This document shows, piece by piece, positions 1 through 8,705 of a stretch of DNA of 35,411 nucleotides. The notes beneath the pieces are model-generated. The model did no database searches. It saw nothing but the letters and a program-made list of their open reading frames with translations, and was not told the origin of the DNA. A program made the translations under genes and the position numbers. The stretch is from the NCBI GenBank assembly GCA_022640795.1, contig JALCCK010000027.1, positions 1 to 35,411 of the forward strand, read 5' to 3'. The number at the start of each line of letters is the position of its first letter. The stretch's first letter is position 1. The stretch comes from Treponema sp. (GTDB lineage: Bacteria; Spirochaetota; Spirochaetia; Treponematales; Treponemataceae).

Positions 1-982
1 CGATGAAAGCCGGATACATCTGCTTGAGCGTTTCGATAATTACGGTTTCCTGGGTACCGGCAGCAAGCGGTGTTTTAAGATAGACTTTCGCAAGCGAACC
101 GATAAGCAGAGCGGCAATGAATGCCATAGTTACCCATATCATTGCTATACGGCGGGAAAGTTTTATATCGCTGCTTTTGCGGACACCCATAAAACGGACC
201 AGTATATGCGGCATACCGAAATATCCCAGTCCCCAGGCGAGCGACGAAACAATGTCCTTGACGCCGAACCCCGTTCCGTCGTCAACGAACGGATTCAGAA
301 ACTGTGCTCCGTAAACGCTTACCTGTGCATTCGCTGCGGCAGGGCCGCCGAGTACAATGAGGATAACAGCAGTCGTTATTATAAGAACGATGAACATAAG
401 CGAACCCTGAATAAAATCCGTCGCACAGACAGCCAGAAAACCGCCGAGCAGCGTATAGGACAGGATAACGGCAATACCGATAAAGAGAGAAAGTTTATAC
501 GGAAGTCCGAATACGGAATTGATAAGTTTTGCACAGGAAACAAATCCGCTTGCCGTATAAATCGTAAAGAAAATAATGATGAATACCACCGAAATAAACG
601 ATATGACGTGCGACGTATCTTTATAACGGTTTGTCAGGAATTCAGGAATCGTAATCGCGTCTCCGCAGGCTTTCGTGTACTTTCTAAGCGGTTTTGCAAC
701 AAGAAGCCAGTTAAGGTAGGTACCTATTTCAAGACCGACCGCAGTCCAGAACGCTTCTTTCATGCCGGTAAGATAAGCAACGCCCGGAAGTCCCATGAGC
801 AGCCATCCCGACATATCCGATGCTTCTGCACTTAACGCGGTCATCCACGGACCGATATTCCGCCCGCCGAGAAAAAAATCGCTCGACGAATTATTTTTCC
901 GCATGTATCTGAGACCGATAAAAACCATCATGCCAAGATACAGGATAAACGCAATTAAACGTGCTATAATTTGTGAATCCAC
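1..982 (-). CDS. putP: Sodium/solute symporter, PutP-like (partial)
   Basis: This is the N-terminal 327 codons of an SSS-family sodium symporter that runs off the left edge (family members are about 500 residues). I read it from the reverse complement: GTG start at 982 with AAAGGAG eight bases upstream. Residues 54-67 read ASDMSGWLLMGLPG, a hallmark of PutP sodium/proline symporters; the Asp at 56 corresponds to the residue that helps bind Na+ in PutP. Hydrophobic helices follow, including the segment around GFVSCAKLINSVFGLPY and the conserved W-G-L-G-Y-F-G-M-P-H stretch. Role: Na+-driven uptake, most likely of proline at the inner membrane. Substrate is inferred from family resemblance; pantothenate or other organic substrates are possible. 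It is separated from the acetyltransferase upstream by its own promoter region. Confidence 0.88.
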   Translation of the reverse strand, partial: MDSQIIARLIAFILYLGMMVFIGLRYMRKNNSSSDFFLGGRNIGPWMTALSAEASDMSGWLLMGLPGVAYLTGMKEAFWTAVGLEIGTYLNWLLVAKPLRKYTKACGDAITIPEFLTNRYKDTSHVISFISVVFIIIFFTIYTASGFVSCAKLINSVFGLPYKLSLFIGIAVILSYTLLGGFLAVCATDFIQGSLMFIVLIITTAVILIVLGGPAAANAQVSVYGAQFLNPFVDDGTGFGVKDIVSSLAWGLGYFGMPHILVRFMGVRKSSDIKLSRRIAMIWVTMAFIAALLIGSLAKVYLKTPLAAGTQETVIIETLKQMYPAFI

Positions 983-1043
983 TTGCTGCTCCTTTCATAT
1001 GCAGATATTTTTGCTGACGTGATTCTTTTATGAATACTGGTTT

Positions 1044-1072
1044 ACTTTACGAAAATTTCCAATGGTTTTCAA
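1044..1072 (-). promoter_or_regulatory. Probable sigma70 promoter of the symporter gene
   Basis: On the minus strand, -35 TTGAAA (1067-1072) and -10 TAAAGT (1044-1049) are 17 bp apart. This predicts a leader of about 55 bases before the GTG start at 982. The -35 matches consensus 5 of 6 and the -10 4 of 6. Confidence 0.5.
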
Positions 1073-1143
1073 GAGGAAAATGAAAAAATATACATACTAA
1101 TCGTAATTATATACACCATACGGTGCAGCGGAACAGAAGCTCT

Positions 1144-2049
1144 TCAGCCCCGGACGGGAGCATCCGGATTTAAATACACCAGATCAAAGCCGCCGATAAC
1201 GGTAAACCCGGCTTTTTCATACAGACAGCGCGCCGCTGTATTCTTTTCCTTAACAAAAAGAGAAGCGCTCTTTCCCGCTGCGCGGAGCGCTGTTACAAGC
1301 TGTACAAGTACGTAATACGCATATCCTTTGCGGCGGCTTTCTTTTTCAGTAAAAACGCCTCCGATCCGGGCCCAGGCCGATCCCTGTACGCTTGTTCCCG
1401 CTTTCGCCGCAAACCGGGAACCTTCCGCAGTACCGGTGGGAATCCGGTATGCAAAAACCAGCTGGCTTCTCAGTGTTCTTTCAAGCTGTAACCGGCAGGC
1501 GGCGGCGTTAAACCGCAGCGATGTACCGGGTAACACCTCTTCCTGTTCATATGCAGCCTGCAGAGGATAAAGGAGCCCTGCATCACGTCCGGAACATCGT
1601 ACGACACCGGCGGCAGGTTGGTCACCCGGCTGCCGGAACCCGTTCCGGCGGACCATCAGAACGTTCCTGACCGGGGCAGCCGGCACAAGAGCCGGGGGAA
1701 GTGCAGAACACAGGAATGCCGTGCCGGCACGTTCTCCGACAATACAGAAAAGTTTCCTTCCGGCAAGCATTCCGGAAACAAGTTTCCGGGCTGCAATAAC
1801 GTCGGGACCGGCTGGACCGGAACAAAACGGAAGACAGTGGAAAACAGACCCTGTTCCGTAGAGCTGAAGCACACCGAAAATTTCACCACTGTCTTTTATC
1901 AGTACAAAGATATTCCCGGCACCCTGAAGTATGCCGGCCATAAGTTCAACACAACAATATTCATATCGGGCAGTAAAAGCACGGACGGGGCCACGTAATG
2001 TATCCGACATCGGCAGAAGTTTCATGCTATCGTACCTGAACGGTACCAT
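1144..2049 (-). CDS. GNAT-family N-acetyltransferase
   Basis: The C-terminal 90 residues form a GNAT acyl-CoA-binding fold: a beta strand (ARIGGVFTEKE), the pyrophosphate loop RRKGYA, a helix, then NTAARCLYEKAGF, the typical end of the domain. The N-terminal 200 residues are less conserved and may be a degenerate second GNAT-like half, as in two-domain acetyltransferases. I chose the ATG at 2049 (MVPFRYDSMK), two bases after the MATE stop; the open frame extends upstream but only inside the MATE gene. This gives 301 residues. It is last in the operon UPF0210-MATE-GNAT. A transporter next to an acetyltransferase might suggest drug or metabolite detoxification, but the substrate cannot be read from the sequence. 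No strong ribosome binding site is visible, so coupling to the MATE gene is likely. Confidence 0.8.
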   Translation of the reverse strand: MVPFRYDSMKLLPMSDTLRGPVRAFTARYEYCCVELMAGILQGAGNIFVLIKDSGEIFGVLQLYGTGSVFHCLPFCSGPAGPDVIAARKLVSGMLAGRKLFCIVGERAGTAFLCSALPPALVPAAPVRNVLMVRRNGFRQPGDQPAAGVVRCSGRDAGLLYPLQAAYEQEEVLPGTSLRFNAAACRLQLERTLRSQLVFAYRIPTGTAEGSRFAAKAGTSVQGSAWARIGGVFTEKESRRKGYAYYVLVQLVTALRAAGKSASLFVKEKNTAARCLYEKAGFTVIGGFDLVYLNPDAPVRG

Positions 2050-2051
2050 TT

Positions 2052-3449
2052 CTACACGGAAACATGGTGAAGCCACCTGCCGGATCGCAGACGGATAAAA
2101 ACGGTAACCGCCTTGACCAGCTGTTCGCTCTGCAGTGCAAGAAAAATAAGCCACGGCAGACCGTGCCAGACAAATGCGGTCAGCGCTCCGAGCGGAATTG
2201 CCACCGCCCACATCCAGAATAAATCGGCAAAAGCCGCATAGACGGTATCTCCGCCGGACCGGCAGACGCCGACAATCATGCACATATTAAAAGCATTGAA
2301 CGGATAAAAGACCATCATAACATACAGCATAAGCTGAGCCTGATACAGTATGCCGTCGTCAACTTTAAACAGAAACGGCAGTATCAGCGACAACGGATAC
2401 AGCAGCAGGGCAAAGAAGACTGCCATAAGCGGCATAAACCAGGCAAACCGTCCCGCATATCTTCTGGCAACAGCATCCTGTCCGGCGCCGATCTGTTTTC
2501 CGATAATTATACCGGCGGCGTTGCCGACCCCTATAAAGAAAACCCAGGTGAGCTGCGATACCGTTCCGGTAATATTGAACGCAGCAATGGCATTGGTTCC
2601 TGCATGGGCAAAAATACTGTTTTCAAACGTCGTTCCCAGTCCCCACATCGTTTCATTGACCATGACAGGAAATGCAATCCGCAGAAACTTCGCCAGCGCA
2701 GACCTCGTAAAGCCGGTCAGATCTGAAAAAGATCCGCACGGTTCGAATTTTTTCCGGTATGAATAGATGACGGTTATCAGAAATTCGACAATCCGCGCTA
2801 TGAGTGTTGCAACGGCAGCACCAACGACGCCAAGCGCCGGTATATGAATAGAGAACGGACTGTCGACGGTAACACCGAAAATGAGAACATAATTGAAAAA
2901 TGCATTTACGACAAGGGATATGGCGGTTGCAGCCATCGGAAGCTTTACGTGTTCGGTTGCACGAAAAGCAAGCTGATAGGCAAAGCTTATCGCCATAACC
3001 GGATAACTTATTCCGACGAACCGCAAATATCTGCTTCCGGTCGCAATAACCGCAGGATCTCTTGAATACAAGCCGATAAGAGCTTCGGGGAAAAACAGAG
3101 CTCCGGCAGTAAAGACAAGTGAGATTCCGAACGAAAGCGAAAGCATGATGCCGGTCGTCCGCCTGATACCTGATTCATCCTTGTGCCCCCAGTATTGGGC
3201 GATAAAAATGGACCCGCCGCTCGAAATACCGAACAGGACCATATTCAGCATAAAGAAAATCTGATTTCCGAGACCGACGGAAGCTATTTCAACAGCCCCA
3301 AGCTGTCCGACCATGACAGTATCGAGCATATTGACAAACGTCTGCATCAGATTCTGCAGGATAATCGGTACTGCTATCGTAAAAAGCGTCGTATAAAAAC
3401 CGGAGAGAGCAGTCGTACGATGCCGTCTTCCGGAAATATTGTATATCAT
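2052..3449 (-). CDS. MATE-family multidrug/metabolite exporter
   Basis: A 465-residue polytopic membrane protein with the two-bundle organisation of MATE exporters. Recognisable stretches are the N-terminal FYTTLFTIAVPIILQNLMQT, MLDTVMVGQLGAVEIASVGL near residue 45 and, in the second half, FLRIAFPVMVNETMWGLGTT. These transporters extrude cationic compounds or metabolites across the inner membrane using Na+ or H+. Length matches the family norm of 440-470. The ATG at 3449 lies 11 bp after the UPF0210 stop, and the GNAT gene starts two bases after its own stop, so the three genes form one transcript. The ribosome binding site is weak (AGGA about 15 bases upstream). Substrate unknown. Confidence 0.92.
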   Translation of the reverse strand: MIYNISGRRHRTTALSGFYTTLFTIAVPIILQNLMQTFVNMLDTVMVGQLGAVEIASVGLGNQIFFMLNMVLFGISSGGSIFIAQYWGHKDESGIRRTTGIMLSLSFGISLVFTAGALFFPEALIGLYSRDPAVIATGSRYLRFVGISYPVMAISFAYQLAFRATEHVKLPMAATAISLVVNAFFNYVLIFGVTVDSPFSIHIPALGVVGAAVATLIARIVEFLITVIYSYRKKFEPCGSFSDLTGFTRSALAKFLRIAFPVMVNETMWGLGTTFENSIFAHAGTNAIAAFNITGTVSQLTWVFFIGVGNAAGIIIGKQIGAGQDAVARRYAGRFAWFMPLMAVFFALLLYPLSLILPFLFKVDDGILYQAQLMLYVMMVFYPFNAFNMCMIVGVCRSGGDTVYAAFADLFWMWAVAIPLGALTAFVWHGLPWLIFLALQSEQLVKAVTVFIRLRSGRWLHHVSV

Positions 3450-3460
3450 AGTATAAACTA

Positions 3461-4822
3461 TCAGTTCCTGAAACTGTGGATAGGTGCCGGTAACCGGCCT
3501 CCTCTATTGATAAAATCGGCACAACTGAATTTATTGACTTCCATGATCGGAGCGCCGCCCAGCAGGCCGCCGAATTCGGCCCACTCCCCTTCTTTTTTTC
3601 CGGGAACGGGAATCAGTCTGACGGCTGTCGTCTTGTTATTAACCATCCCGATCGCAAGTTCGTCCGCCATGATACCGCTGATCGTTTCTGCAGGAGTATC
3701 TCCGGGAATGGCAATCATATCGAGACCGACGGAACAGACGGTCGTCATGGCTTCCAGTTTTTCAAGACAAATGGAATGTTGTCTGACGGCATTGATCATG
3801 CCTTCATCTTCCGAAACCGGAATAAAAGCGCCGGAAAGACCTCCGACATTCGTACTTGCCATAACTCCGCCTTTTTTAACCATATCAGTAAGCATGGCAA
3901 GCGCTGCGGTTGTTCCCGGAGCGCCGGCACCTTCAAGGCCGCATTCTTCAAGAATACGGGCAACGGAATCACCGACAGCAGGGGTCGGTGCAAGCGAAAG
4001 ATCCAGTATGCCGAAATCAACTCCGAGCCGTTTTGCAGCCTCTGTACCGACAAGCTGCCCCATACGGGTAATCTTGAACGCCATCTTCTTGATACCCTCT
4101 GCAAGTTCATCTATGGGACGTCCTTTATATTCTTTTGCCGCCGCAAGTATTACTCCAGGACCGCTGACGCCGACCGAAAGCACGGCATCACCTTCTCCCG
4201 GGCCGTGAAAAGCTCCCGCCATAAACGGATTGTCTTCCGGCGCATTGCAGAATACGACCAGCTTTGCGCAGCCTATACCGTCTCGGTCGCCGGTGAGTTC
4301 CGCTGTTTTCTTTACAATATGTCCCATATCGCGAACGGCATTCATATTCAAACCGCTCTTCGTCGTACCAAGATTTATGGACGAACAGACACGGTCTGTA
4401 ACGGAGAGCGCCTCCGGAATAGAATCGATGAGAATACGGTCACCAGGCGTACAGCCTTTTTGTACCAGCGCGGAAAACCCGCCGACGAAATCTATATTGA
4501 GTTCTTTTGCAATCTTGTCCAGCATAACGGCCCATTCAACGTAACTATCTTCACCGCTTGGTTCCGCAACGAGAGAAATAGGAGTGACGGAAACACGCTT
4601 GTTGATTATCGGTACTCCGAATTCAGTTTCAATATCTTTACCTATTTTGACCAGATTACCTGCATACCGCATTATTTTATCATACATTCTCCGGCGGCTT
4701 TCCGTTCCGCTTTCACAGGCACAATCACGCAGTGAAATTCCCATGGTAATGGCACGAACATCGAGCTTCTGGCGCATAAACATGTTTACGGTCTGTTCTA
4801 TTTCATTCGGAGAAAAAATCAT
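3461..4822 (-). CDS. UPF0210 (DUF711/PFL) family protein
   Basis: This is a full-length member (453 residues) of the conserved UPF0210 family, whose structure resembles glycyl-radical enzymes but whose reaction is unknown. Diagnostic runs are [15 protein letters not shown] near the start, [49 protein letters not shown] and [25 protein letters not shown] at 4834 is also in frame, but I chose ATG at 4822 because GAGG lies six bases upstream of it. It is the first gene of the operon with MATE and GNAT. Many genomes place an ACT-domain UPF0237 gene beside it; none is seen here. Function is left open. Confidence 0.93.
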   Translation of the reverse strand: MIFSPNEIEQTVNMFMRQKLDVRAITMGISLRDCACESGTESRRRMYDKIMRYAGNLVKIGKDIETEFGVPIINKRVSVTPISLVAEPSGEDSYVEWAVMLDKIAKELNIDFVGGFSALVQKGCTPGDRILIDSIPEALSVTDRVCSSINLGTTKSGLNMNAVRDMGHIVKKTAELTGDRDGIGCAKLVVFCNAPEDNPFMAGAFHGPGEGDAVLSVGVSGPGVILAAAKEYKGRPIDELAEGIKKMAFKITRMGQLVGTEAAKRLGVDFGILDLSLAPTPAVGDSVARILEECGLEGAGAPGTTAALAMLTDMVKKGGVMASTNVGGLSGAFIPVSEDEGMINAVRQHSICLEKLEAMTTVCSVGLDMIAIPGDTPAETISGIMADELAIGMVNNKTTAVRLIPVPGKKEGEWAEFGGLLGGAPIMEVNKFSCADFINRGGRLPAPIHSFRN

Positions 4823-4854
4823 AAGATACCTCAAGAGCTATATAGTGTAATTCT

Positions 4855-4883
4855 ATTCTACTGTTTTATCCCGCTTATGACAA
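4855..4883 (-). promoter_or_regulatory. Sigma70 promoter of the UPF0210-MATE-GNAT operon
   Basis: Minus strand: -35 TTGTCA (4878-4883), 17 bp spacer, -10 TAGAAT (4855-4860), each 5 of 6 to consensus. Predicted start near 4848 gives a 26-base leader that contains the GAGG ribosome binding site. Confidence 0.65.
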
Positions 4884-4910
4884 CGCAGCTGTGCAAAAGC
4901 AGGGAAAATC

Positions 4911-6032
4911 CTATTCGGTAGCCTTTATCCACTGCCAGACAACGGGATCTTCGAACCCGGCCCGCCAGAATCCGATATTCAGGACTCCGGCAGCTGAATA
5001 CATTCTGTTCCGCCGGACTATGGAATAGGCGTCGTCAAACCAGCCGGTCACTTTGAGTTTTGTCGTATAAGAAAAAAAAGGAATACCATCGTCACGTTCG
5101 ACGGAATGTATCCTGTTTTCCCGCAGAATGCGGTTTATACCGCTGTAATACCAGGCTTTATCGACAGAAACGGAACCCCATGTTCTTCCGTAAAAAGAAA
5201 CTCCCATTACCAGTTTATCGACCGGTATTGTCTGTACGGAGTAGTCCGCTATAGCACGGCACCAGTCGACGGAAGCAATGGGACCGGGAGTGCTGTTCGA
5301 CCAGTGTTCGTCATAGGCCATTACAAAAATTTTATCTACCAGCGGGACAAGCGGCGCATAGTCATAAACGTCATTGATCAACGGACGGGTCCGGGCAGGA
5401 ACACAGACACTGAGAATTTTATCCGGCAGCCGGTTTTTCAATTCTGCAAGAAAGCTTCTGAAATTATCCCCGTCTTTGTTCGGAACAAGTTCGAAATCAA
5501 TCTGAAGACCGTCGAAATCAGTACTGGCTGCAATCAGCTGATCGACAAGCGGACGACGGGCTGTTCCGGCAGGATCAAGTATAAAATGAGTCAGAGACCG
5601 GCTGTCGCTTGTAGCGACAAGATGAACACGCCCGTCAAAATTTTTCAACGCCGCCCGGTCGGGAACGTCTGTGACAGCACCGTAGCAGTCGATATCCGCC
5701 GAAAAATAGCACAGATCCGTAATCCGGGTTTTGGCTTTATCGCTTAATTCATCTTCATGACCGTTCAGTACATACATCCACGTCTCTGCAAAAACAACCG
5801 GAACACCATAGATTTTTTCAGCTTTGTAGGAAGGCGGCAGTTCGGTTTTCATGCCGGAAGTATTCCAGTTCAGGGGCTGTTGTGCGGTACCTGCTATTAC
5901 CGATGAAGAATCAGTGACGGTCAGCGGCCCCCGCGGTTTTTTCCCTGAAGCAGCAGGACTTTCATTTGAAACGCAGGAAAGCAACAGGCCGCACAGAGCT
6001 CCCGCAACAAATAAAACGACAGATCCTTTCAT
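4911..6032 (-). CDS. GH18-family glycosidase-like lipoprotein
   Basis: A 373-residue predicted lipoprotein: basic N-terminus, hydrophobic core and lipobox LLLSC with Cys20. The mature part has the GH18 fold signature DGLQIDFEL at about residues 174-182, where Glu181 is the expected catalytic acid of the DxxDxDxE motif. Later family features are KIFVMAYDEHWSNSTPGP and KLVMGVSFYGRTWG and a C-terminal GVLNIGFWRAGFEDP strand. It resembles the YaaH/SleL type of GH18 proteins that act on peptidoglycan or chitin-like N-acetylglucosamine polymers, but has no LysM domain. It is likely anchored in the periplasm or outer membrane. I chose ATG at 6032 because the signal peptide begins there and GGA lies in the end of the preceding gene, whose stop is one base away; the longer frame has no signal peptide. 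It is co-transcribed with the ModF-like ATPase. Confidence 0.87.
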   Translation of the reverse strand: MKGSVVLFVAGALCGLLLSCVSNESPAASGKKPRGPLTVTDSSSVIAGTAQQPLNWNTSGMKTELPPSYKAEKIYGVPVVFAETWMYVLNGHEDELSDKAKTRITDLCYFSADIDCYGAVTDVPDRAALKNFDGRVHLVATSDSRSLTHFILDPAGTARRPLVDQLIAASTDFDGLQIDFELVPNKDGDNFRSFLAELKNRLPDKILSVCVPARTRPLINDVYDYAPLVPLVDKIFVMAYDEHWSNSTPGPIASVDWCRAIADYSVQTIPVDKLVMGVSFYGRTWGSVSVDKAWYYSGINRILRENRIHSVERDDGIPFFSYTTKLKVTGWFDDAYSIVRRNRMYSAAGVLNIGFWRAGFEDPVVWQWIKATE

Positions 6033-6033
6033 C

Positions 6034-7632
6034 TTAGTTTTCCAGAATTCTATACATCGGCGTCTCGCCCGGATGCAGTTCCAGAATATGCTTTTCACAG
6101 GCAAGAACTTCGGTCGGGTCGTGCGTTACATGAAGCAGCGTCGTCGTTCCGCTTTGGGCAACCAGATCAAGCAGATCAAGTATTTTCCGGCGGTATTCTT
6201 CGTCAAGACCGTGGCACGGTTCGTCCAGAATAAGCAGGGGCGGACGCTTGACTGCTGCACGTAAAATAAGGACGGCCCGCTGTTCTCCGTAGCTGAGCGT
6301 ACCGAACGATTCACGCTCCCGTCCGGAGAATCCGCCGAGTTTGAGCCATGCAGCAGCGGCAGCTTTTTCTATATCGGTTTTCGGTTCGTACAACCCGATG
6401 GAATCGTGAAACCCCGAGATAATAACGGATTCAAGGTCAGTTCCGCCGACCATGCGGTATTCAACATGAAGGCGGTAGGACACAATACCGAGTTTCTTTT
6501 TTATATCCCAGACGGACTCTCCGCTGCCGCGCCGTGAACCGAAAATTTTTATATCGTTACAGAAAACCTGCATGTTATCACCGGTCAGCAGTTCGAGGAA
6601 CGTCGTCTTTCCCGATCCGTTCGGACCGCGGATAAGCCAGTGTTCACCGCGATGAAGCGTCCAGGTCAAATCATCGAGCACTTTGCGGTCGTCCCATCCG
6701 ACTGTCACATGCTTCATGGAAACAAGAATATCCTCTGTTTCCGTTTTATCTTCAAGAACCGCCGTTTCTTCGTTTATTTCATCCAGTTCTTCTTTAAATA
6801 ATGCTTTTTCTGACTCCCGGTTTGCAGCTTTATCCGCCGCAAGCACCGCCGCGCGTGTTTCATACTCAGCGCGTGTACCGCAAAACGAACTGCGGTTACC
6901 TGAAAATTCCAGAACGTTGGTAATCGCAGAAGGAATTTCTGTATACCGTTCCATACCCAGAATAATCCTCGGGTATTCTGATCCGGCTGCGGAAAGCTGC
7001 CGGCCGGCAATAGTCGTAAAAAAACCGAAAAGAATTTTCCGGCTTTCCGCATCAAGTCCCGCGAAGGGGTCACTCAGCAGTAACAGCCGGCAGCCGGAAA
7101 GCAGTGCAGAACACAGGAGAGTTCTCCGTATTTCACCGGTCGACATATATTTTAAACCGCGGTCGAGGATAGTTTCCACGCCGCAGAGTTTTATCTGCGG
7201 GAGAACCTCAAGGCGTGCGGCTTCACGGGGCAGACGCTCTCCAGGTTTTAAAGGACCGTGCATCGATTCATACAAAAAAAGCCGGCCGCTGCGTCCGTGA
7301 TCGACACCGCCCTCAAGATAGTCACTTTCATCACGGTTCCGCTCTTCTTCAATCAGTGCAGCCGCCCGTTCCAGCGAGACAATTGCGACGGAATCTTTAA
7401 ATGATGAAGCATAGAGAGACTCCTGCCCTGACCCCGGGACCGGTGTATTCGGGACTATGGAAAGATTCCCGGCCAGTGCGTTCAGAAAAGCGGCTTTTCC
7501 ACCGCCGTTCGGACCGGTCACCAGCCACGCTTCACCGGTCTTCATGGTCCAGCTGAGTTCCGGTACAATTGTATGACGGCTATCTTCTATTCTGCAATTC
7601 GTAAGAGTTATAAGCTGCTGTTTTTTCTGCAT
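6034..7632 (-). CDS. modF: ModF-like ABC protein with two ATPase domains, first degenerate
   Basis: A 532-residue soluble protein made of two ABC ATPase domains and no membrane segment. The second half shows the ModF pattern: HWLIRGPNGSGKTT, FGSRRGSGESVWDIKKKLG, IISGFHDSIGLYEP, signature LSYGEQRAVLILRA and Walker B LLILDEPCHGLD. The first half keeps the fold and a signature-like MSTGEIRR, but its Walker A is GPNGGGKA (Ala47 replaces Ser/Thr) and its Walker B is LLLLSDPFAG, lacking the normal Asp-Glu pair. ModF (PhrA) is linked to molybdate transport in E. coli, but no modABC genes lie nearby, so the role is open. It starts at ATG 7632 with no Shine-Dalgarno sequence; the -10 box ends six bases upstream. 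The GH18 gene follows after one base. Confidence 0.86.
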   Translation of the reverse strand: MQKKQQLITLTNCRIEDSRHTIVPELSWTMKTGEAWLVTGPNGGGKAAFLNALAGNLSIVPNTPVPGSGQESLYASSFKDSVAIVSLERAAALIEEERNRDESDYLEGGVDHGRSGRLFLYESMHGPLKPGERLPREAARLEVLPQIKLCGVETILDRGLKYMSTGEIRRTLLCSALLSGCRLLLLSDPFAGLDAESRKILFGFFTTIAGRQLSAAGSEYPRIILGMERYTEIPSAITNVLEFSGNRSSFCGTRAEYETRAAVLAADKAANRESEKALFKEELDEINEETAVLEDKTETEDILVSMKHVTVGWDDRKVLDDLTWTLHRGEHWLIRGPNGSGKTTFLELLTGDNMQVFCNDIKIFGSRRGSGESVWDIKKKLGIVSYRLHVEYRMVGGTDLESVIISGFHDSIGLYEPKTDIEKAAAAAWLKLGGFSGRERESFGTLSYGEQRAVLILRAAVKRPPLLILDEPCHGLDEEYRRKILDLLDLVAQSGTTTLLHVTHDPTEVLACEKHILELHPGETPMYRILEN

Positions 7633-7638
7633 TTTTTA

Positions 7639-7667
7639 AGTATACCATAGCGGACCGGAGCTGAAAA
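7639..7667 (-). promoter_or_regulatory. Extended -10 promoter, predicted leaderless start
   Basis: Minus strand: -35 TTTTCA (7662-7667), 17 bp, then TGG-TATACT with -10 at 7639-7644. Six bases separate the -10 from the ATG, so transcription should begin at the A of the start codon. No ribosome binding site is present. Confidence 0.6.
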
Positions 7668-7671
7668 GACT

Positions 7672-8589
7672 TCAGCTGTCAAGCTGCTGCCGCGGCCAGT
7701 CGGTTGTATGCAGGATGGTTCCGACAGCTTCCTGAATTCCACGAACAGACTTTGTTCCGGTGATCTGCGCTTTTCTGATAAAACCGATATCGTAGTAGCC
7801 CAGCGCATTTCCCGCTGCATGAATAACGAATCCCTGCGTGTACGGTCCGTTTTCAAGGACGATACGCGGAACAAGACCGATACCGAGTCCCAGCTGTACA
7901 AGTGCCAGAATAGCTTCATTTCCACCGGTTTCTGCTGCGATTACCGGTTTTACATTCCGCGACCGTGTCCATTTATCAAAACGACGGCGGGCCAAGCCTG
8001 AGAGCGGCAGGATGAGCGGGACGGACGAAACAATATCCTGCGGAGACCCTTGTACTTCCGTATACGGTCCCTGTGCTGCAGCCGCAAAAACAAGTGGTGT
8101 TTTACGGACACTTACCGTCTCAAAAGCGACACTCCGTTCTTCCGGGATAGCGGCGACAGCCATATCGGCACGTCCCTGCCGTACCGCGTCTGCAGCATCC
8201 GCCGGATCACCGGTTTCAACCGAAAGATGAATGCCGGGATACGAAGCTGCAAGTTTACGGACAAAAAGCGGAACAATCGTATAGCAGGCGGTTACGGATG
8301 CGTACAAGTGGAGTTTTCCTGAAACAGTTTTTTTATTTTTAGAGAGTTCAAACAACATTGAATCCCGCCGGTTCAACGTTTCCTTTGCAAATTCGGTAAA
8401 AACCCGGCCGTCGTCCGTCAACGTTACCTGCCGGTTGTTACGGTCAAAAAGAATCGCTCCCGTTTCGTCTTCAAGCCGTCCGATCACACGACTCAGAGCC
8501 GACGGACTTAAATTGACTTCCGATGCCGCGCGGGCAAAATGCAGCGTCCGGGCCACGGCAATAAAGGCTTCCAGTTCATAAAAATCCAT
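7672..8589 (-). CDS. LysR-family transcriptional regulator
   Basis: A 305-residue LysR-type regulator. Residues 1-60 form the winged helix-turn-helix (MDFYELEAFIAVARTLHFARAA, NLSPSALSRVIGRLEDETGAILFDR). The rest is a periplasmic-binding-protein-like effector domain with the typical SGKLHLYASVTACYTIVPLF and GIGLVPRIVLENGP segments. Length is normal. A TTG six codons upstream is in frame, but ATG at 8589 matches the family start and sits six bases after a -10 hexamer. It is divergent from the secreted YD-repeat-like gene at 8706, which is the obvious candidate target, although the ModF-like gene 39 bp downstream has its own promoter. Effector is unknown. Confidence 0.9.
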   Translation of the reverse strand: MDFYELEAFIAVARTLHFARAASEVNLSPSALSRVIGRLEDETGAILFDRNNRQVTLTDDGRVFTEFAKETLNRRDSMLFELSKNKKTVSGKLHLYASVTACYTIVPLFVRKLAASYPGIHLSVETGDPADAADAVRQGRADMAVAAIPEERSVAFETVSVRKTPLVFAAAAQGPYTEVQGSPQDIVSSVPLILPLSGLARRRFDKWTRSRNVKPVIAAETGGNEAILALVQLGLGIGLVPRIVLENGPYTQGFVIHAAGNALGYYDIGFIRKAQITGTKSVRGIQEAVGTILHTTDWPRQQLDS

Positions 8590-8595
8590 ATCGAA

Positions 8596-8624
8596 ACTGT
8601 ATGACAATCCGGCAGTTATGTCCA
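8596..8624 (-). promoter_or_regulatory. Promoter of the LysR gene, predicted leaderless
   Basis: Minus strand: -35 TGGACA (8619-8624, 5 of 6), 17 bp spacer, -10 TACAGT (8596-8601, 4 of 6), then six bases to the ATG at 8589. The predicted +1 is the start codon itself. Confidence 0.5.
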
Positions 8625-8654
8625 GTTTTTAGAACGGAACGGACGAAACATATT

Positions 8655-8683
8655 TTGACAAACATCTGCAGTACTATTATAAT
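8655..8683 (+). promoter_or_regulatory. Perfect consensus sigma70 promoter
   Basis: TTGACA at 8655-8660 and TATAAT at 8678-8683 are separated by exactly 17 bp, 12 of 12 to consensus. It drives the gene at 8706, whose GGAGG (8697-8701) is correctly placed. Strong expression is expected unless the divergent LysR protein represses it. Confidence 0.85.
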
Positions 8684-8705
8684 TATGAATAATTTTGGAG
8701 GTTTT

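Noticed and set aside
206..835. 209-residue plus-strand open frame opposite the symporter
   Set aside because: Basic low-complexity sequence, antisense of an intact PutP-like gene.
2050..2283. Upstream extension of the acetyltransferase reading frame
   Set aside because: The 78 extra codons lie inside the MATE gene in another frame and contain no family sequence.
3183..4735. Long plus-strand open frames (341 and 319 residues) in the UPF0210 region
   Set aside because: They lie opposite a full-length, strongly conserved gene and have no recognised domain or ribosome site.
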